This document shows positions 17,724-28,811 of a DNA stretch of 64,000 nucleotides, piece after piece (the stretch's first letter is position 1; each line of letters starts with the position of its first letter). The position numbers and the translations under genes were made by a program. The stretch is from an uncultured Bacteroidia bacterium (GTDB lineage Bacteria > Bacteroidota > Bacteroidia > Bacteroidales > ML635J-15). The stretch spans positions 849,346-913,345 of the forward strand of contig CADCCZ010000001.1 in assembly GCA_902800045.1 (NCBI GenBank). The letters are read 5' to 3'. The notes under the pieces were generated by a model. It was not told the DNA's origin, made no database searches, and saw only the letters and a program-made list of their open reading frames with translations.

Positions 17724-18350
17724 ATGGAAAAGAATAGGAAAGAAAGAATATTTTTAGATCCGCTAGTCAGGAACAACCCGATTACGGTACAGATATTAGG
17801 TATATGCTCGGCGCTGGCGGTGACCGTAAAGTTGCAGTCGGCTGTGGTTATGGCGCTGAGCCTTACATTTGTTGTGGCATTGTCGAATGTGATTGTGTCG
17901 CTACTGCGAAAGACTATCCCCAACAGAATCAGGATAATAGTTCAGCTTGTCGTTGTGGCTTTCCTTGTGATTGTCGTTGACCAGTTCCTAAAGGCATATG
18001 TGTTCGATATTAGCAAGCAACTTTCTGTATTTGTGGGACTTATAATAACAAACTGCATTGTCATGGGACGCTTGGAAGCCTTTGCAATGTCGAACAGTCC
18101 ACGTCGTAGCTTCATTGACGGACTGGCAAACGGTCTGGGTTATGGCTTTATATTGATAGTGGTTGCGTTTTTCCGCGAATTGCTCGGCAGCGGTACAATC
18201 TGGAACTATCAGGTTGTGCCACAGGCATTCTACGATGCCGGCTACATGAACAACGGTCTTATGATTATGCCGCCTATGGCGTTGATAGCGGTAGGATTGA
18301 TAGTGTGGATACAGCGCGCACGCCAGCAGAAAAAGGAGGAGGGTAAATAA
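17724..18350 (+). CDS. nqrD: Na+-translocating NADH:quinone reductase subunit D
   Basis: 208-residue integral membrane subunit with about six helices, homologous to NqrE and to RnfA/RnfE. Family segments include [20 protein letters not shown] near residue 13 and [15 protein letters not shown] near 110, containing the conserved Cys of the membrane iron centre described for NqrD/NqrE. It is followed by [16 protein letters not shown]. Its TAA shares one base with the nqrE ATG. The last codons contain the purine run GGAGGAGGG, which doubles as a ribosome-binding site for nqrE. Confidence 0.94.
   Translation: MEKNRKERIFLDPLVRNNPITVQILGICSALAVTVKLQSAVVMALSLTFVVALSNVIVSLLRKTIPNRIRIIVQLVVVAFLVIVVDQFLKAYVFDISKQLSVFVGLIITNCIVMGRLEAFAMSNSPRRSFIDGLANGLGYGFILIVVAFFRELLGSGTIWNYQVVPQAFYDAGYMNNGLMIMPPMALIAVGLIVWIQRARQQKKEEGK
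18335..18343 (+). promoter_or_regulatory. Strong Shine-Dalgarno site for nqrE
   Basis: GGAGGAGGG lies 6 bp before the nqrE ATG (18350), inside the end of nqrD. A strong Shine-Dalgarno is uncommon in Bacteroidota and in this window, where most genes lack one. Confidence 0.55.
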
Positions 18351-18967
18351 TGGAAAACATTGCTAACATATTCGTCAAGTCGATTTTTATCGACAATATG
18401 ATTTTCGCATATTTCCTTGGAATGTGCTCGTACCTTGCTGTGTCGAAGACAGTTAAGACCTCGTTCGGATTGGGCGTTGCGGTAGCGTTTATGCTTACGA
18501 TTACTGTTCCAATCAACTACCTTATCGAAAAGTATTTGCTTTGCAAGGGCGCAATGACTTGGATTTCACCGTCGTTTGCCGATGTCGACCTGTCATTCCT
18601 TACATTTATAGTATTCATTGCAGTTGTGGCTTCGATGACTCAGTTAGTCGAGATGGTAATTGAAAAATTCTCGCCGTCGCTGTACAATTCGTTAGGAATT
18701 TTCCTGCCACTGATTGCTGTAAACTGTGCAATATTAGGCGGTTCGCTCTTTATGGCGGAACGCTCGTATGCCAATGTCGGTGAGGCTGCCGTTTTCGGTT
18801 TCGGCTCGGGAATTGGCTGGTTGCTTGCAATTGTCAGCCTTGCCGCCATCCGCGAAAAGATTAAATACTCGAAGATACCTAAAGCCCTTGACGGACTGGG
18901 CATTGCGTTCATAATTGTCGGTCTTATGGGATTGGCTTTCATGGGATTTATGGGAATAAAATTGTAG
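18350..18967 (+). CDS. nqrE: Na+-translocating NADH:quinone reductase subunit E
   Basis: 205-residue membrane subunit, a paralogue of NqrD in inverted topology. It has six predicted helices. [20 protein letters not shown] near residue 20 carries the conserved Cys of the intramembrane iron centre, and [20 protein letters not shown] near residue 117 carries the second. It overlaps nqrD by one base (TAATG) and precedes nqrF by 4 bp. Confidence 0.95.
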   Translation: MENIANIFVKSIFIDNMIFAYFLGMCSYLAVSKTVKTSFGLGVAVAFMLTITVPINYLIEKYLLCKGAMTWISPSFADVDLSFLTFIVFIAVVASMTQLVEMVIEKFSPSLYNSLGIFLPLIAVNCAILGGSLFMAERSYANVGEAAVFGFGSGIGWLLAIVSLAAIREKIKYSKIPKALDGLGIAFIIVGLMGLAFMGFMGIKL

Positions 18968-18971
18968 GATT

Positions 18972-20225
18972 ATGCTGTTGTTTCAATCTATAGTTCTTAT
19001 CAGTGCCATTGCGGTTTTCTTAGTCGTGATGGTCGCCTTGGTTGCAATTTTGCTTTTTGCCAAGAAAAAACTTACGCCTCAGTCGAAGGTGAAAATTACG
19101 ATTAACGATAAAGATACGCTAGAAGTTGATACTGGCAACTCATTGATGCTTACGCTAAAGGAACATAACATTCATCTTCCTTCGGCTTGTGGCGGCGGTG
19201 GAAGTTGCGGTATGTGCAAGTGCCGTGTCGTGCAGGGCGGAAACGGAATCCTGCCGACCGAAACTGGCTTCTTCACACGCAAAGAGCAGCAGAACTTCTG
19301 GCGTCTGGCTTGCCAGGTGAAGGTTCGCAACGACATGAAACTTGTTATTCCCGAGGATATTATGGGAATCAAGAAGATGGAGTGCGAAGTTGTGTCGAAC
19401 CGCAATGTGGCTACATTTATAAAGGAATTTGTTGTCAAGTTGCCCGAAGGCGAAACGCTAAATTTCAAGTCGGGTTCGTACATACAGATTGATGTTCCGC
19501 AAGTTACGGTTGATTATTCGAAGGACATCGAGGTCGAGGACGAATTCAAGGAAGACTGGGACAAGCTGGGCATCTGGAAGTTGAAGATGACAAATCCCGA
19601 ACCGACTTTCCGTGCTTACTCGATGGCAAATCATCCGGCCGAGAGCAATATGGTTATGCTGAACATCCGTATTGCAACTCCGCCATGGGACAGGAGTGCA
19701 GGAACATTCATGAATGTAAATCCTGGCGTATGCTCGTCGTTCATTTTCTCGCGCAAGCCGGGTGACAAGGTTATGATTTCGGGACCTTACGGCGAATTCC
19801 ACATCAAGGATACCAACCGCGAGATTATGTTCATCGGAGGTGGCGCTGGTATGGCGCCAATGCGTTCGCATATCTTCCATTTGTTCAAGACATTGAAGAC
19901 CACACGCAAGGTTTCGTTCTGGTACGGAGCAAGGTCACGCCGCGAAATATTCTACGAAAACGACTTCAAGCAAATAGAAGCCGAGTTCCCGAATTTCTCG
20001 TTCAACATTGCCTTGTCGGAGCCAAAGCCCGAGGACAATTGGGACGGCTATGTAGGCTTCATCCACAAGGTTATCGAGGACAACTATCTGAAGAACCATC
20101 ATGAGCCAGAAGAAATCGAATATTACCTCTGTGGTCCGCCAATGATGACGGCTGCCGTCACCAAGATGCTCGACGACTACGGCGTTCCACCCGAGATGAT
20201 TGCATTCGATGATTTTGGTGGATAA
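18972..20225 (+). CDS. nqrF: Na+-translocating NADH:quinone reductase subunit F
   Basis: NADH-oxidising entry subunit. The 417-residue protein has an N-terminal membrane helix (about 5-30). A plant-type [2Fe-2S] ferredoxin domain follows, with CGGGGSCGMC near residue 75 and a final Cys in LACQVKV near 117. An FAD-binding domain (RAYSMANHP near 222) precedes an NADH-binding domain (IGGGAGMAPMRSH near 290, YYLCGPPMM near 391). It ends with the family-typical FDDFGG. It closes the nqr operon, and a strong terminator lies about 40 bp downstream. Confidence 0.96.
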   Translation: MLLFQSIVLISAIAVFLVVMVALVAILLFAKKKLTPQSKVKITINDKDTLEVDTGNSLMLTLKEHNIHLPSACGGGGSCGMCKCRVVQGGNGILPTETGFFTRKEQQNFWRLACQVKVRNDMKLVIPEDIMGIKKMECEVVSNRNVATFIKEFVVKLPEGETLNFKSGSYIQIDVPQVTVDYSKDIEVEDEFKEDWDKLGIWKLKMTNPEPTFRAYSMANHPAESNMVMLNIRIATPPWDRSAGTFMNVNPGVCSSFIFSRKPGDKVMISGPYGEFHIKDTNREIMFIGGGAGMAPMRSHIFHLFKTLKTTRKVSFWYGARSRREIFYENDFKQIEAEFPNFSFNIALSEPKPEDNWDGYVGFIHKVIEDNYLKNHHEPEEIEYYLCGPPMMTAAVTKMLDDYGVPPEMIAFDDFGG

Positions 20226-20265
20226 AAAGGATTTACGAAATCTTGTACGCACAACGCTACAATAT

Positions 20266-20295
20266 AAAAAAAGCACCGCATTACGGTGCTTTTTT
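20266..20295. terminator. Bidirectional terminator between nqrF and yidC
   Basis: GCACCG (20273-20278) / CGGTGC (20284-20289) with loop CATTA, an A-tract before it and a T-tract after it. It serves the converging nqr and yidC transcripts. Confidence 0.9.
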
Positions 20296-20312
20296 ATTGT
20301 TGTGTGCTAACT

Positions 20313-22274
20313 TTATCTTTGTCTCTTGCGCATTTCTTCTTGCTGTTTCTTCGAAGCTTCTTCCAAACGCTGCATCCACTTCGATTTCTTCTTTGGCTTG
20401 TTCTTGTTGGCTTCCATCTGAGCAAGAAGTTTGTCCTCGTTCACTACGAAACGCTGGATAATCCACGTCTGCAGAATGCTGAACAAGTTTGCAAGCAAGT
20501 AGTAGTAGCTCAATCCTGACGAATACTTGTTGAACCACAACAACATAAGTATTGGCATCATCCACATCATGACCTTCATGCCGGGCATCGAGTTGCCTGC
20601 GTTCTGGTTGCTTGTCATCTTCTGCTGTACGAACATCGAAATTGCCATAAGCAAAGCAAACAAGCTAACGTGGTTTCCATAAAGCGATGAAATAATCGGA
20701 ATGTTTGTACTCCATTCAAGTATTGCATCGTACGACGAAAGGTCGGTTGCCCACAAGAATGGCTGCTGGCGCAACTCGATTGAAGCAGGGAAGAAGCGGA
20801 ACATTGCAATAAGTATCGGGAACTGGAGCAACAATGGCAAGCAGCCGCCCATTGGACTTACACCCGCCTTCTGGTAGAGGCTCATCTGTGCCTGCTGGCG
20901 TTCCATTTCCTTGCCTTTCGGATACTTTGCAGCAATTTCGTCAAGCTGAGGCTTCAGCACGCGCATCTTTGCTGTCGACATGTACGACTTGTAGGTAAGC
21001 GGGAAAAGAACCAACTTTATTATTATGGTCATCAATAAGATGATGATACCATAGTTGGCGATTCCTCGTCCTAACAGATTGAACATCGGGATGATGGCAT
21101 ACTTGTTAACCCAGCCGAAAATACCCCAGCCAAGCGGAATGACTTTTTCCATATCCATGTCGTTGCCATCCTTGTCGGTGTATTCTTTCAACAGCGAATA
21201 TTTGTTAGGTCCAAAATAGAAGCTGAAGTCTTTGGTTACCTTTGACTCGTCAGGAATGTCGAGGAAAAAGTCGGACTTGAAAGTTTTCAATGCTCTAGGA
21301 TTCTCGTTTTCATCAAGTTTCAGCAACGAAATCTTCGGGTCTCCTAACGAATTGTCCTTAGAAACGAGAATAGAGGAGAAGAACTGTTGCTTGTAGGCAA
21401 TCCACTGGGCGCTTCCCTTGGTTTCGTAGCTGTCGGCATCTTTCATTTCGTTGAGGTTTTCGATTTCCTCATCCGACATGCGCATGAATACTGTTGTGTT
21501 GTTCGATTCCCAGTCGCGACCTCTTTCCAAAGCGAGCACGTCAACATACCACTGCATGCGTGTGCTTACATTGTCCTTCAGTTCGTCCTTCAGGCCTACA
21601 ATGTTCAAGCTTAAGTCGAGCATGTAGTCGTCGGGCTTAATGACGTAATTGTATTCGATGTATTTACCTGCATCAGCGGTCAAACGCATTGCAAAATTCA
21701 GGTCGTTGTCGCCAACCTTGATGGTATCGTCGGTAGGAGTTTTTCCTCCTGCCAACATTGGCTCGAAGTACATGTTGTTTGTTACCAGCGGCTTGCCGTT
21801 GACAGACAAAACTATGCCAAAGGTTGAATTTTCGTCATTTTCGAACAGCACAAGAGGTTCCTGGCTGAAGGTTTTGTAATCCTTCAGTTGTACCGAATAA
21901 ATTTTACCACCTTTGTTAAGGAAGGTGATTATCATCTTGTTGTTTTCGACAACGGTGAATTTGTTTTCTCCATTTACCGATTTGGCAAAAATTCCATAAT
22001 CGTTGCGCAGTTTTACGCTTTTAATAGAATCTAGTTGTTCGGGGCTCAAACTGTCGGCCAATTCTGCCGCTTCTTTTTCTGCCTTTTCGGCTTCGGCCTT
22101 CAGCAGTTCGGCAGCAACTTTGGCTTCTTCTTCCTTAACCATTTGCTCGTGTGCAATGGAATCCTGCACACGCTGGCGTTCGGCTATTTCCTCCTTGCTT
22201 GGACGCGAGAGGAACATGTATCCGATAAGGAGTGCACTTATAATTACAAGCCCAATAATCGTATTTTTATCCAT
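20313..22274 (-). CDS. yidC: Membrane protein insertase YidC
   Basis: Inserts and folds inner-membrane proteins, alone or with Sec. The 653-residue protein has an N-terminal membrane anchor (about 5-22). A Lys/Glu/Ala-rich segment (about 25-75) precedes a large periplasmic beta-sandwich domain (about 85-385). The conserved insertase core of five helices occupies about 400-615, with PLTYKSYMSTAKMRVLKPQL near 427 and SPMGGCLPLLLQFPILIAMF near 476. The tail is basic (NKNKPKKKSKWMQR), as expected for ribosome binding. It is the last gene of the DUF349 - receptor - pyrG - yidC operon, 3 bp after pyrG. Confidence 0.96.
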   Translation of the reverse strand: MDKNTIIGLVIISALLIGYMFLSRPSKEEIAERQRVQDSIAHEQMVKEEEAKVAAELLKAEAEKAEKEAAELADSLSPEQLDSIKSVKLRNDYGIFAKSVNGENKFTVVENNKMIITFLNKGGKIYSVQLKDYKTFSQEPLVLFENDENSTFGIVLSVNGKPLVTNNMYFEPMLAGGKTPTDDTIKVGDNDLNFAMRLTADAGKYIEYNYVIKPDDYMLDLSLNIVGLKDELKDNVSTRMQWYVDVLALERGRDWESNNTTVFMRMSDEEIENLNEMKDADSYETKGSAQWIAYKQQFFSSILVSKDNSLGDPKISLLKLDENENPRALKTFKSDFFLDIPDESKVTKDFSFYFGPNKYSLLKEYTDKDGNDMDMEKVIPLGWGIFGWVNKYAIIPMFNLLGRGIANYGIIILLMTIIIKLVLFPLTYKSYMSTAKMRVLKPQLDEIAAKYPKGKEMERQQAQMSLYQKAGVSPMGGCLPLLLQFPILIAMFRFFPASIELRQQPFLWATDLSSYDAILEWSTNIPIISSLYGNHVSLFALLMAISMFVQQKMTSNQNAGNSMPGMKVMMWMMPILMLLWFNKYSSGLSYYYLLANLFSILQTWIIQRFVVNEDKLLAQMEANKNKPKKKSKWMQRLEEASKKQQEEMRKRQR

Positions 22275-22277
22275 ATA

Positions 22278-23894
<1,617 letters not shown>

Positions 23895-26219
23895 TTAAAA
23901 TGTAAAATTCATACCAAAGCTTGGCATAATCGGCAATTGGTCAACACGATTATGCTCAATTCTATCAAAATAAAATATGTTAGCGCGATTATATACGTTG
24001 GTTACGCCAAGGTTAATTTCAAGTTTCATGTTATGCTTGAATGCAAACACCTTGTTTATTGTAAGGTCGAGACGATGATAGTCGGGCAGACGACCAGTAT
24101 TAAGTTCTGAATAAGAAACTCCTAGGATACCATTGGTTGTCCAGTACTGACTGTTAAGCAAGCCCGCAAAGTTTACATTCTCATATTCTGCAGATGTGAG
24201 TGTAAACGGGAATCCTGAACCGTAGTTCCATCTTGCACTGACATTCCACGAATTGTTCTTTCCGAACTTGTATGTTGCTACAAGATTTATGTTGTGGCGG
24301 CGGTCGTAGTTTGGTGAATAATTCGAAACACCATCGTTACGGCGAACCCATCCGAGAGAATATACAGCCCAGATATACCACTTTTCCGTGTCATATTTCA
24401 AGAGGAAGTCGACACCGTATGCATATCCCGATTCAACCATGAAATCTTTCTTCTGATAGTCAGGACGGGAAGCGTTGGTTGTGTTGTCGTCGTAAATCTT
24501 GTTTCTATTTATAGTGGTAATCTGGTCGAAATTCTTGAGATAACCTTCTACGTTAAGATTCAATGCGTTGACAATATCCCATTCGAAACCGAATATTATA
24601 TGCTCCGACTTCTGCAGTTTTGTCTTCAATATTTCGCCTTTGTAAGTATCGGGCATACTCGGAAGGTTTCCGCTTAGGAAGCCGTAGAACAGATTTACCA
24701 CATCCTTGTCGCTGTTTGCAGCAACGAGATTCTGCGAGTAAAGACCGCCAGCCAGTTTCAGACGGAACCTTTCGACAATATTGTACTTCAAGCCAAGACG
24801 AGGTTCGGGAGATACAGAACCCATAGATGCGTAGTAGTGCAAACGGAAGCCAGGCTCAATCACAAGACTGCCCAGATTCCACTTGTATTTTGCGAAAGCC
24901 GCAAGTTCGGTGCTATATTCTTCCTGCGACAACATTCTTCCAACCGAATTGTAGAAAATGTAGTCTGTAGCAAAGCCAAGCATTTCGATGCCCCAGGTAA
25001 AGTCGTTCTTTCCCATGTGGTATATGAAATCCAAACCGACGTTGAATCCGTTAATAGAACTTGCACTAGGAAAGTTATCCAAAGCCTGCAACGAAATTGC
25101 ATAGTTGGAGTAGGAGGCATGAGCCTTAATAAGCATAGCCGAACTCGGTGGAACTACCGACACATTGGCGCCAATGCCGTATGTTCTCCAATGCAGATCG
25201 CTAATTCCCTGATAGCTTACATTGTCGTTGAAGTTAAATCCGAACACATTTACACGGCTACCGCCAGGAGATGCAAGTGAAAGTTTTCCATATACATCGG
25301 TGAAATTAAACGGAAGACCGGCACCATCGTTTATATACCTATATATATATTTAGATGCTTGTTCAAGATAAGATGTCTTTGCCGACAAAATGTACGACAA
25401 ACTAGTTTTCCCTTCCTTGAACTTGACAATAGGACCTTCGAGCATAAGTTTTGCACCGAAAGTGCTAGCCGAGAACTTGCCGCCAAACCTCTGTGCATTG
25501 CCGTCCTTCATAGTTATGTCCATTACCGACGAAGACCGTCCTCCGTATTCGGCATTGAAGCCTCCAGTATAAACATCGGCATTCCTGATGATGTCGGAGT
25601 CGAATACCGAGAACAAACCTATCGAGTGGAAGGGGTTGTAAATCGTCATTCCGTCGATAAGCACAAGGTTCTGGATGTTTGAGCCACCGCGAATATAAAG
25701 CTGTCCGCCTTGGTCGCCAGTGAAGGTCACACCAGGAAGCACTTGCAGGAACTGGGCAATATCGGGTTCTCCGCCAACAGATGGCAATTGCTTGATTTGG
25801 GTAGGAGAGACCTTTATGATTGAAGCCCTAACTTGCGTTTTCTGCTCCTCGCGTTCGGCCGAAACTACTGTTTCCTGAAGTACTACAGCCGATTTCGACA
25901 TCATGAAATTTTTAGAAACAAGCTGACCTTCCTTGGCAATTGTGAACTCTTCGGTCAAATCGGTATATCCTAGATAAGTAATTGTTACAGAATGTGTACC
26001 GACAGGTATCTTTGGAATTGAAAAATAACCGTTCACATCGGTTGATGCCCCCATATTTGTACCATTCACAGGAATCGATATGTTTGCAAACATACATGGC
26101 TCACCGGATTCCTTGTCGAGAACAAAGCCCTTGAGCGTTCCTGTTTGAGAAAAAAGCATAGTTGCGTTCGCCAGAAACGCAACTATTGCTATAAGTACAA
26201 TTCTAACTTTATTATTCAT
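23895..26219 (-). CDS. TonB-dependent outer-membrane receptor with N-terminal carboxypeptidase-like domain
   Basis: Outer-membrane beta-barrel transporter of 774 residues. A signal peptide (about 1-25, ending LFSQ) is followed by a carboxypeptidase D regulatory-like domain (about 28-110, GTLKGFVLDKESGEPCMFAN). A TonB plug domain follows (about 135-235, VSPTQIKQLPSVGGEPDIAQ, then LYIRGGSNIQNLVLIDG). The remaining 530 residues form the barrel, ending in Phe (SFGMNFTF), the usual beta-signal. There is no SusD-like partner, which argues against a glycan-uptake pair; the substrate is unknown. Its ATG overlaps the stop of the DUF349 gene by 8 bp, so it is translated from the same message as pyrG and yidC, an unusual setting for a receptor. 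Confidence 0.9.
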   Translation of the reverse strand: MNNKVRIVLIAIVAFLANATMLFSQTGTLKGFVLDKESGEPCMFANISIPVNGTNMGASTDVNGYFSIPKIPVGTHSVTITYLGYTDLTEEFTIAKEGQLVSKNFMMSKSAVVLQETVVSAEREEQKTQVRASIIKVSPTQIKQLPSVGGEPDIAQFLQVLPGVTFTGDQGGQLYIRGGSNIQNLVLIDGMTIYNPFHSIGLFSVFDSDIIRNADVYTGGFNAEYGGRSSSVMDITMKDGNAQRFGGKFSASTFGAKLMLEGPIVKFKEGKTSLSYILSAKTSYLEQASKYIYRYINDGAGLPFNFTDVYGKLSLASPGGSRVNVFGFNFNDNVSYQGISDLHWRTYGIGANVSVVPPSSAMLIKAHASYSNYAISLQALDNFPSASSINGFNVGLDFIYHMGKNDFTWGIEMLGFATDYIFYNSVGRMLSQEEYSTELAAFAKYKWNLGSLVIEPGFRLHYYASMGSVSPEPRLGLKYNIVERFRLKLAGGLYSQNLVAANSDKDVVNLFYGFLSGNLPSMPDTYKGEILKTKLQKSEHIIFGFEWDIVNALNLNVEGYLKNFDQITTINRNKIYDDNTTNASRPDYQKKDFMVESGYAYGVDFLLKYDTEKWYIWAVYSLGWVRRNDGVSNYSPNYDRRHNINLVATYKFGKNNSWNVSARWNYGSGFPFTLTSAEYENVNFAGLLNSQYWTTNGILGVSYSELNTGRLPDYHRLDLTINKVFAFKHNMKLEINLGVTNVYNRANIFYFDRIEHNRVDQLPIMPSFGMNFTF

Positions 26220-28173
26220 TGTTTACGCCTTTCATTTCACGTTCAGCAATGTCAATTGCTTTTTTCTTTTCCTTTAAAACAGAAATTTCGTTTTTGATTT
26301 TTTCGATTTTCTTTTGGAATTCGTGAACAATTGAATCGGAACCACTTGAGAAGAATCCTAAATTATTCTCAATTTGAGCAATCTCGACAGTCAAGTCCTG
26401 CATTTTGCGAACAATTGCGCTTCTTTCTTTCTGTAATGCCGAAACTTCGCCAGCATCCTTTATGAGTTCTATCTGAGAATTGAATGTCGAAAGTTCCAAG
26501 TCGTTGCGATTGAGATTTATAGTTGTAAATATCTTATTTACAGCTTCCTTGAATTCGTTATAGAGACGATCCTTTTCCGAAGATGCGACATAGCCGATTT
26601 CGTTCCAACGAGTTCTGAATTCTTTTATCTTCTCGATGTTCTGTGCCTGATCTTCTACCGGGACGTATGCCTTTACTTCCGAAATAAGGTTTTCCTTCTT
26701 TTCAAGGTTCATCTGGTGTTCGGCCTCGATGTTAGAATAGAACTGGCTCTTTGCATCGAAGAATTTGTTGCATGCAGCGCGGAAACGTCCCCATATCTGT
26801 TCCGAGTGTTTCTTTGGTGCCGGACCGATTTCTTTCCATTTCTTCTGCAAGTCGTAGAACATTTCGGTTGTCTTCTTCCAGTCGGTGCTGTCCTGCAACG
26901 ATTCGGCTGTTACGCACAATTCGGTTTTCTTGCGAAGGTTTTCTTCGAGGTCGCTGTTCATCCTGTCGAAATATTCCTTCTTGAGTTCGAAGAACTTATT
27001 GCACGAAGCACGGAATCTTTCGTATATTTCGGTGTTTACGGCAGTAGGAACCATGCCTATGGTCTTCCACAAAGCCTGAAGTTCCAATACTTTCTGCGAT
27101 GCAACAACCCAGTCTTTTCCGTTCTGTGGCAATGCGTCTTCGGCAACCATTGCTTCGATTCTTTCGCATAGCAATACCTTTTGTTCGTAGTTGGTTTCGC
27201 GTTCTGCCTTCTGGTGTTCGTTATATTCCTTGAAGTTGTTGAAAATCTTGGTACGTCCGTCGTTGAACCTGTCCCATATTTCCTCACGCTTGTCGTTCGG
27301 AACAGGACCGATTTCCTTCCATTCCTTGAAAAGTTCTATCGATTTGCGATAAGCAGTAAGTATATTTGTTTCGAGCAGAAGCTCTTCCATCTTTTCGCAA
27401 AGGACTATCTTCTGTTCAAGATTCTTCTTGTAGTCGAGTTCGCGTGCTTCTCTGTTCAATTTCAGAAGATAATAGTAGTTGGAGACATGCATCTGGTAGT
27501 TTTCCCAGAGTTCTTTGTTCTTGTCGGCTGGAACCTGTCCGATTTCACTCCATTCTTTCTGCAAATTTCTAAATTCCTCGTACGACTGCGATGCAGATTC
27601 GCTGCTACCCAGCTGTTTGATTTTCTCGATAATAGCGAGTTTTTTCTCGTAATTCTTTTCCTTGATTTCTTCCTGACGACGCATGCGTTCCTCGCGTTGC
27701 TTGCGGAAATCTTCCATCAGTTCCTTGAAATAGTCTTCTGTCGGATCTTTTGGCATTTCTATTTCAACGCCTTCACCTGCTTTTTCGCGCAGTTCTTTCT
27801 TTATTTTTTCATGGTCTTCGCGCTGCTTGTCATAATACATCTTGCGAAGAATGTCAATCTCCTTCTTGCAGTCTTCCTTTTCGGAATCGTGTATATAGTA
27901 ACGGATTTTTTCAAGAATTTCTTCCTTGTTCAAACCTGCGAAATCGGCTTCGGTAACTTCCGGCTCCTGTATTTCTGGGTTAGATTCAACTGCAGGTTCT
28001 TGTTCCGGCACAATTTCTTGTGGCACTTCGGTTACAATTTCAGCAACCGGTTCTTCGAAATTCGGCTCGTTGTCCAATGTTGCCTGTTCTACTTCCGAAA
28101 CAACTTGTGTTTCAATGTTTTCATTCTCGATAGAGTTCTCAATAGAGTTCTCGGTGTTTAATAATTCGTCCAT
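26212..28173 (-). CDS. DUF349 repeat protein
   Basis: Cytoplasmic 653-residue protein. An acidic, low-complexity N-terminus (about 1-75, rich in Glu, Val and Pro) is followed by a charged helical stretch. Five DUF349 units then each contain W-x-E/T-I-G-x-V/A-P followed by a helix pair: EWSEIGQVP, EWKEIGPVP, LWKTIGMVP, KWKEIGPAP and RWNEIGYVA. The last 100 residues form a coiled coil. DUF349 proteins are widespread in Bacteroidota but have no settled function. It is the first gene of an operon with the receptor, pyrG and yidC, behind a leader of about 200 nt. Confidence 0.88.
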   Translation of the reverse strand: MDELLNTENSIENSIENENIETQVVSEVEQATLDNEPNFEEPVAEIVTEVPQEIVPEQEPAVESNPEIQEPEVTEADFAGLNKEEILEKIRYYIHDSEKEDCKKEIDILRKMYYDKQREDHEKIKKELREKAGEGVEIEMPKDPTEDYFKELMEDFRKQREERMRRQEEIKEKNYEKKLAIIEKIKQLGSSESASQSYEEFRNLQKEWSEIGQVPADKNKELWENYQMHVSNYYYLLKLNREARELDYKKNLEQKIVLCEKMEELLLETNILTAYRKSIELFKEWKEIGPVPNDKREEIWDRFNDGRTKIFNNFKEYNEHQKAERETNYEQKVLLCERIEAMVAEDALPQNGKDWVVASQKVLELQALWKTIGMVPTAVNTEIYERFRASCNKFFELKKEYFDRMNSDLEENLRKKTELCVTAESLQDSTDWKKTTEMFYDLQKKWKEIGPAPKKHSEQIWGRFRAACNKFFDAKSQFYSNIEAEHQMNLEKKENLISEVKAYVPVEDQAQNIEKIKEFRTRWNEIGYVASSEKDRLYNEFKEAVNKIFTTINLNRNDLELSTFNSQIELIKDAGEVSALQKERSAIVRKMQDLTVEIAQIENNLGFFSSGSDSIVHEFQKKIEKIKNEISVLKEKKKAIDIAEREMKGVNNE

Positions 28174-28378
28174 AAATAGAATAATTAAGTGTGTATTAAA
28201 TTTATTGAAGTCAACCGTAAAAACGGCTGAAGAGTTAAATGTTTCAACATATAGGGTACATGTATGCCAAATGAAGCAATACCATTAGCATTGTTTTGTA
28301 TATCAGTATATTTCACACCTTTATACATATCGTCAAACAGCAATTTAATATACCTGTCTCAAATTCGTTTTAAAGTTG

Positions 28379-28409
28379 CGAAGGTAATTAATATTGTAAT
28401 ACCTGCCAA
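28379..28409 (-). promoter_or_regulatory. Promoter of the DUF349 - receptor - pyrG - yidC operon
   Basis: On the minus strand TTG (28407-28409) is followed after 20 bp by TACCTTCG (28379-28386), one mismatch from TAnnTTTG. The predicted start is near 28372, so the mRNA leader is about 200 nt, the longest in the window for a coding gene. Confidence 0.5.
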
Positions 28410-28450
28410 AAAATATTCCCGATTTAATTTTCGACAATACATTTTTTATT

Positions 28451-28482
28451 TTGCTTAATTTGGTGAAATTATTGTAACTTTG
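28451..28482 (+). promoter_or_regulatory. Promoter of the DUF721 - hutI genes
   Basis: TTG (28451-28453), 21 bp, then TAACTTTG (28475-28482) followed by C. It lies 25 bp before the DUF721 ATG. Confidence 0.65.
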
Positions 28483-28507
28483 CCCTCCTATAAAAAGTCG
28501 AAAAGAA

Positions 28508-28801
28508 ATGAAGAGGCAGGGCGAAATGCCGATTGGTTCAATATTGTCGAATGTGCTTGATGCAAACCCGAATTTGCAGGATAATTACCGCAAATACAGG
28601 ATAAAATCTCTGTGGAAAGAGATATCGGGAGAATATGTGGCAAACTCGACAGATGAGATTTCTTTTTCGGGACGAACTATGATAGTTAAGGTAAAATCTT
28701 CGATAATAAGAAGTGAAATAATGTTAATCCGTCACCAGCTGATATACAGGATAAACCAGATGGTTGGCGGCAATTGTGTAGACGAATTAATTGTAAGATA
28801 A
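28508..28801 (+). CDS. DUF721 (DciA-like) protein
   Basis: 97-residue cytoplasmic protein matching the DUF721 pattern: an N-terminal helix (PIGSILSNVLDANP), LWKEISGEYVANSTDEISF, then strands GRTMIVKVKSSIIRSEIMLI and a C-terminal helix RINQMVGGNCVDELIVR. In other bacteria the DUF721 domain occurs in DciA, which loads the replicative helicase DnaB. This is the short, domain-only form found in Bacteroidota. It is 10 bp from hutI and shares its promoter. Confidence 0.85.
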   Translation: MKRQGEMPIGSILSNVLDANPNLQDNYRKYRIKSLWKEISGEYVANSTDEISFSGRTMIVKVKSSIIRSEIMLIRHQLIYRINQMVGGNCVDELIVR

Positions 28802-28811
28802 ATTATTGATA

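Larger units (their letters stand above)
28174..28507. other. Divergent gap between the DUF349 operon and the DUF721 gene
   Basis: No credible gene in 334 bp. It holds two back-to-back promoters: one facing left (28379-28409) that leaves a leader of about 200 nt before the DUF349 ATG, and one facing right (28451-28482) for DUF721. Within the left leader is a small hairpin CCGT-AAAA-ACGG (28215-28226). The rest is plain AT-rich sequence. Confidence 0.7.

Noticed and set aside
27181..28161. Open frame of 326 codons opposite the DUF349 gene
   Set aside because: Phe-rich antisense shadow caused by Glu/Lys-rich codons of the real gene; no promoter and no recognisable domain.
28264..28458. Possible small gene in the DUF349/DUF721 gap
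   Set aside because: The frame crosses the leftward promoter, has biased AT-rich codons and no conserved feature.
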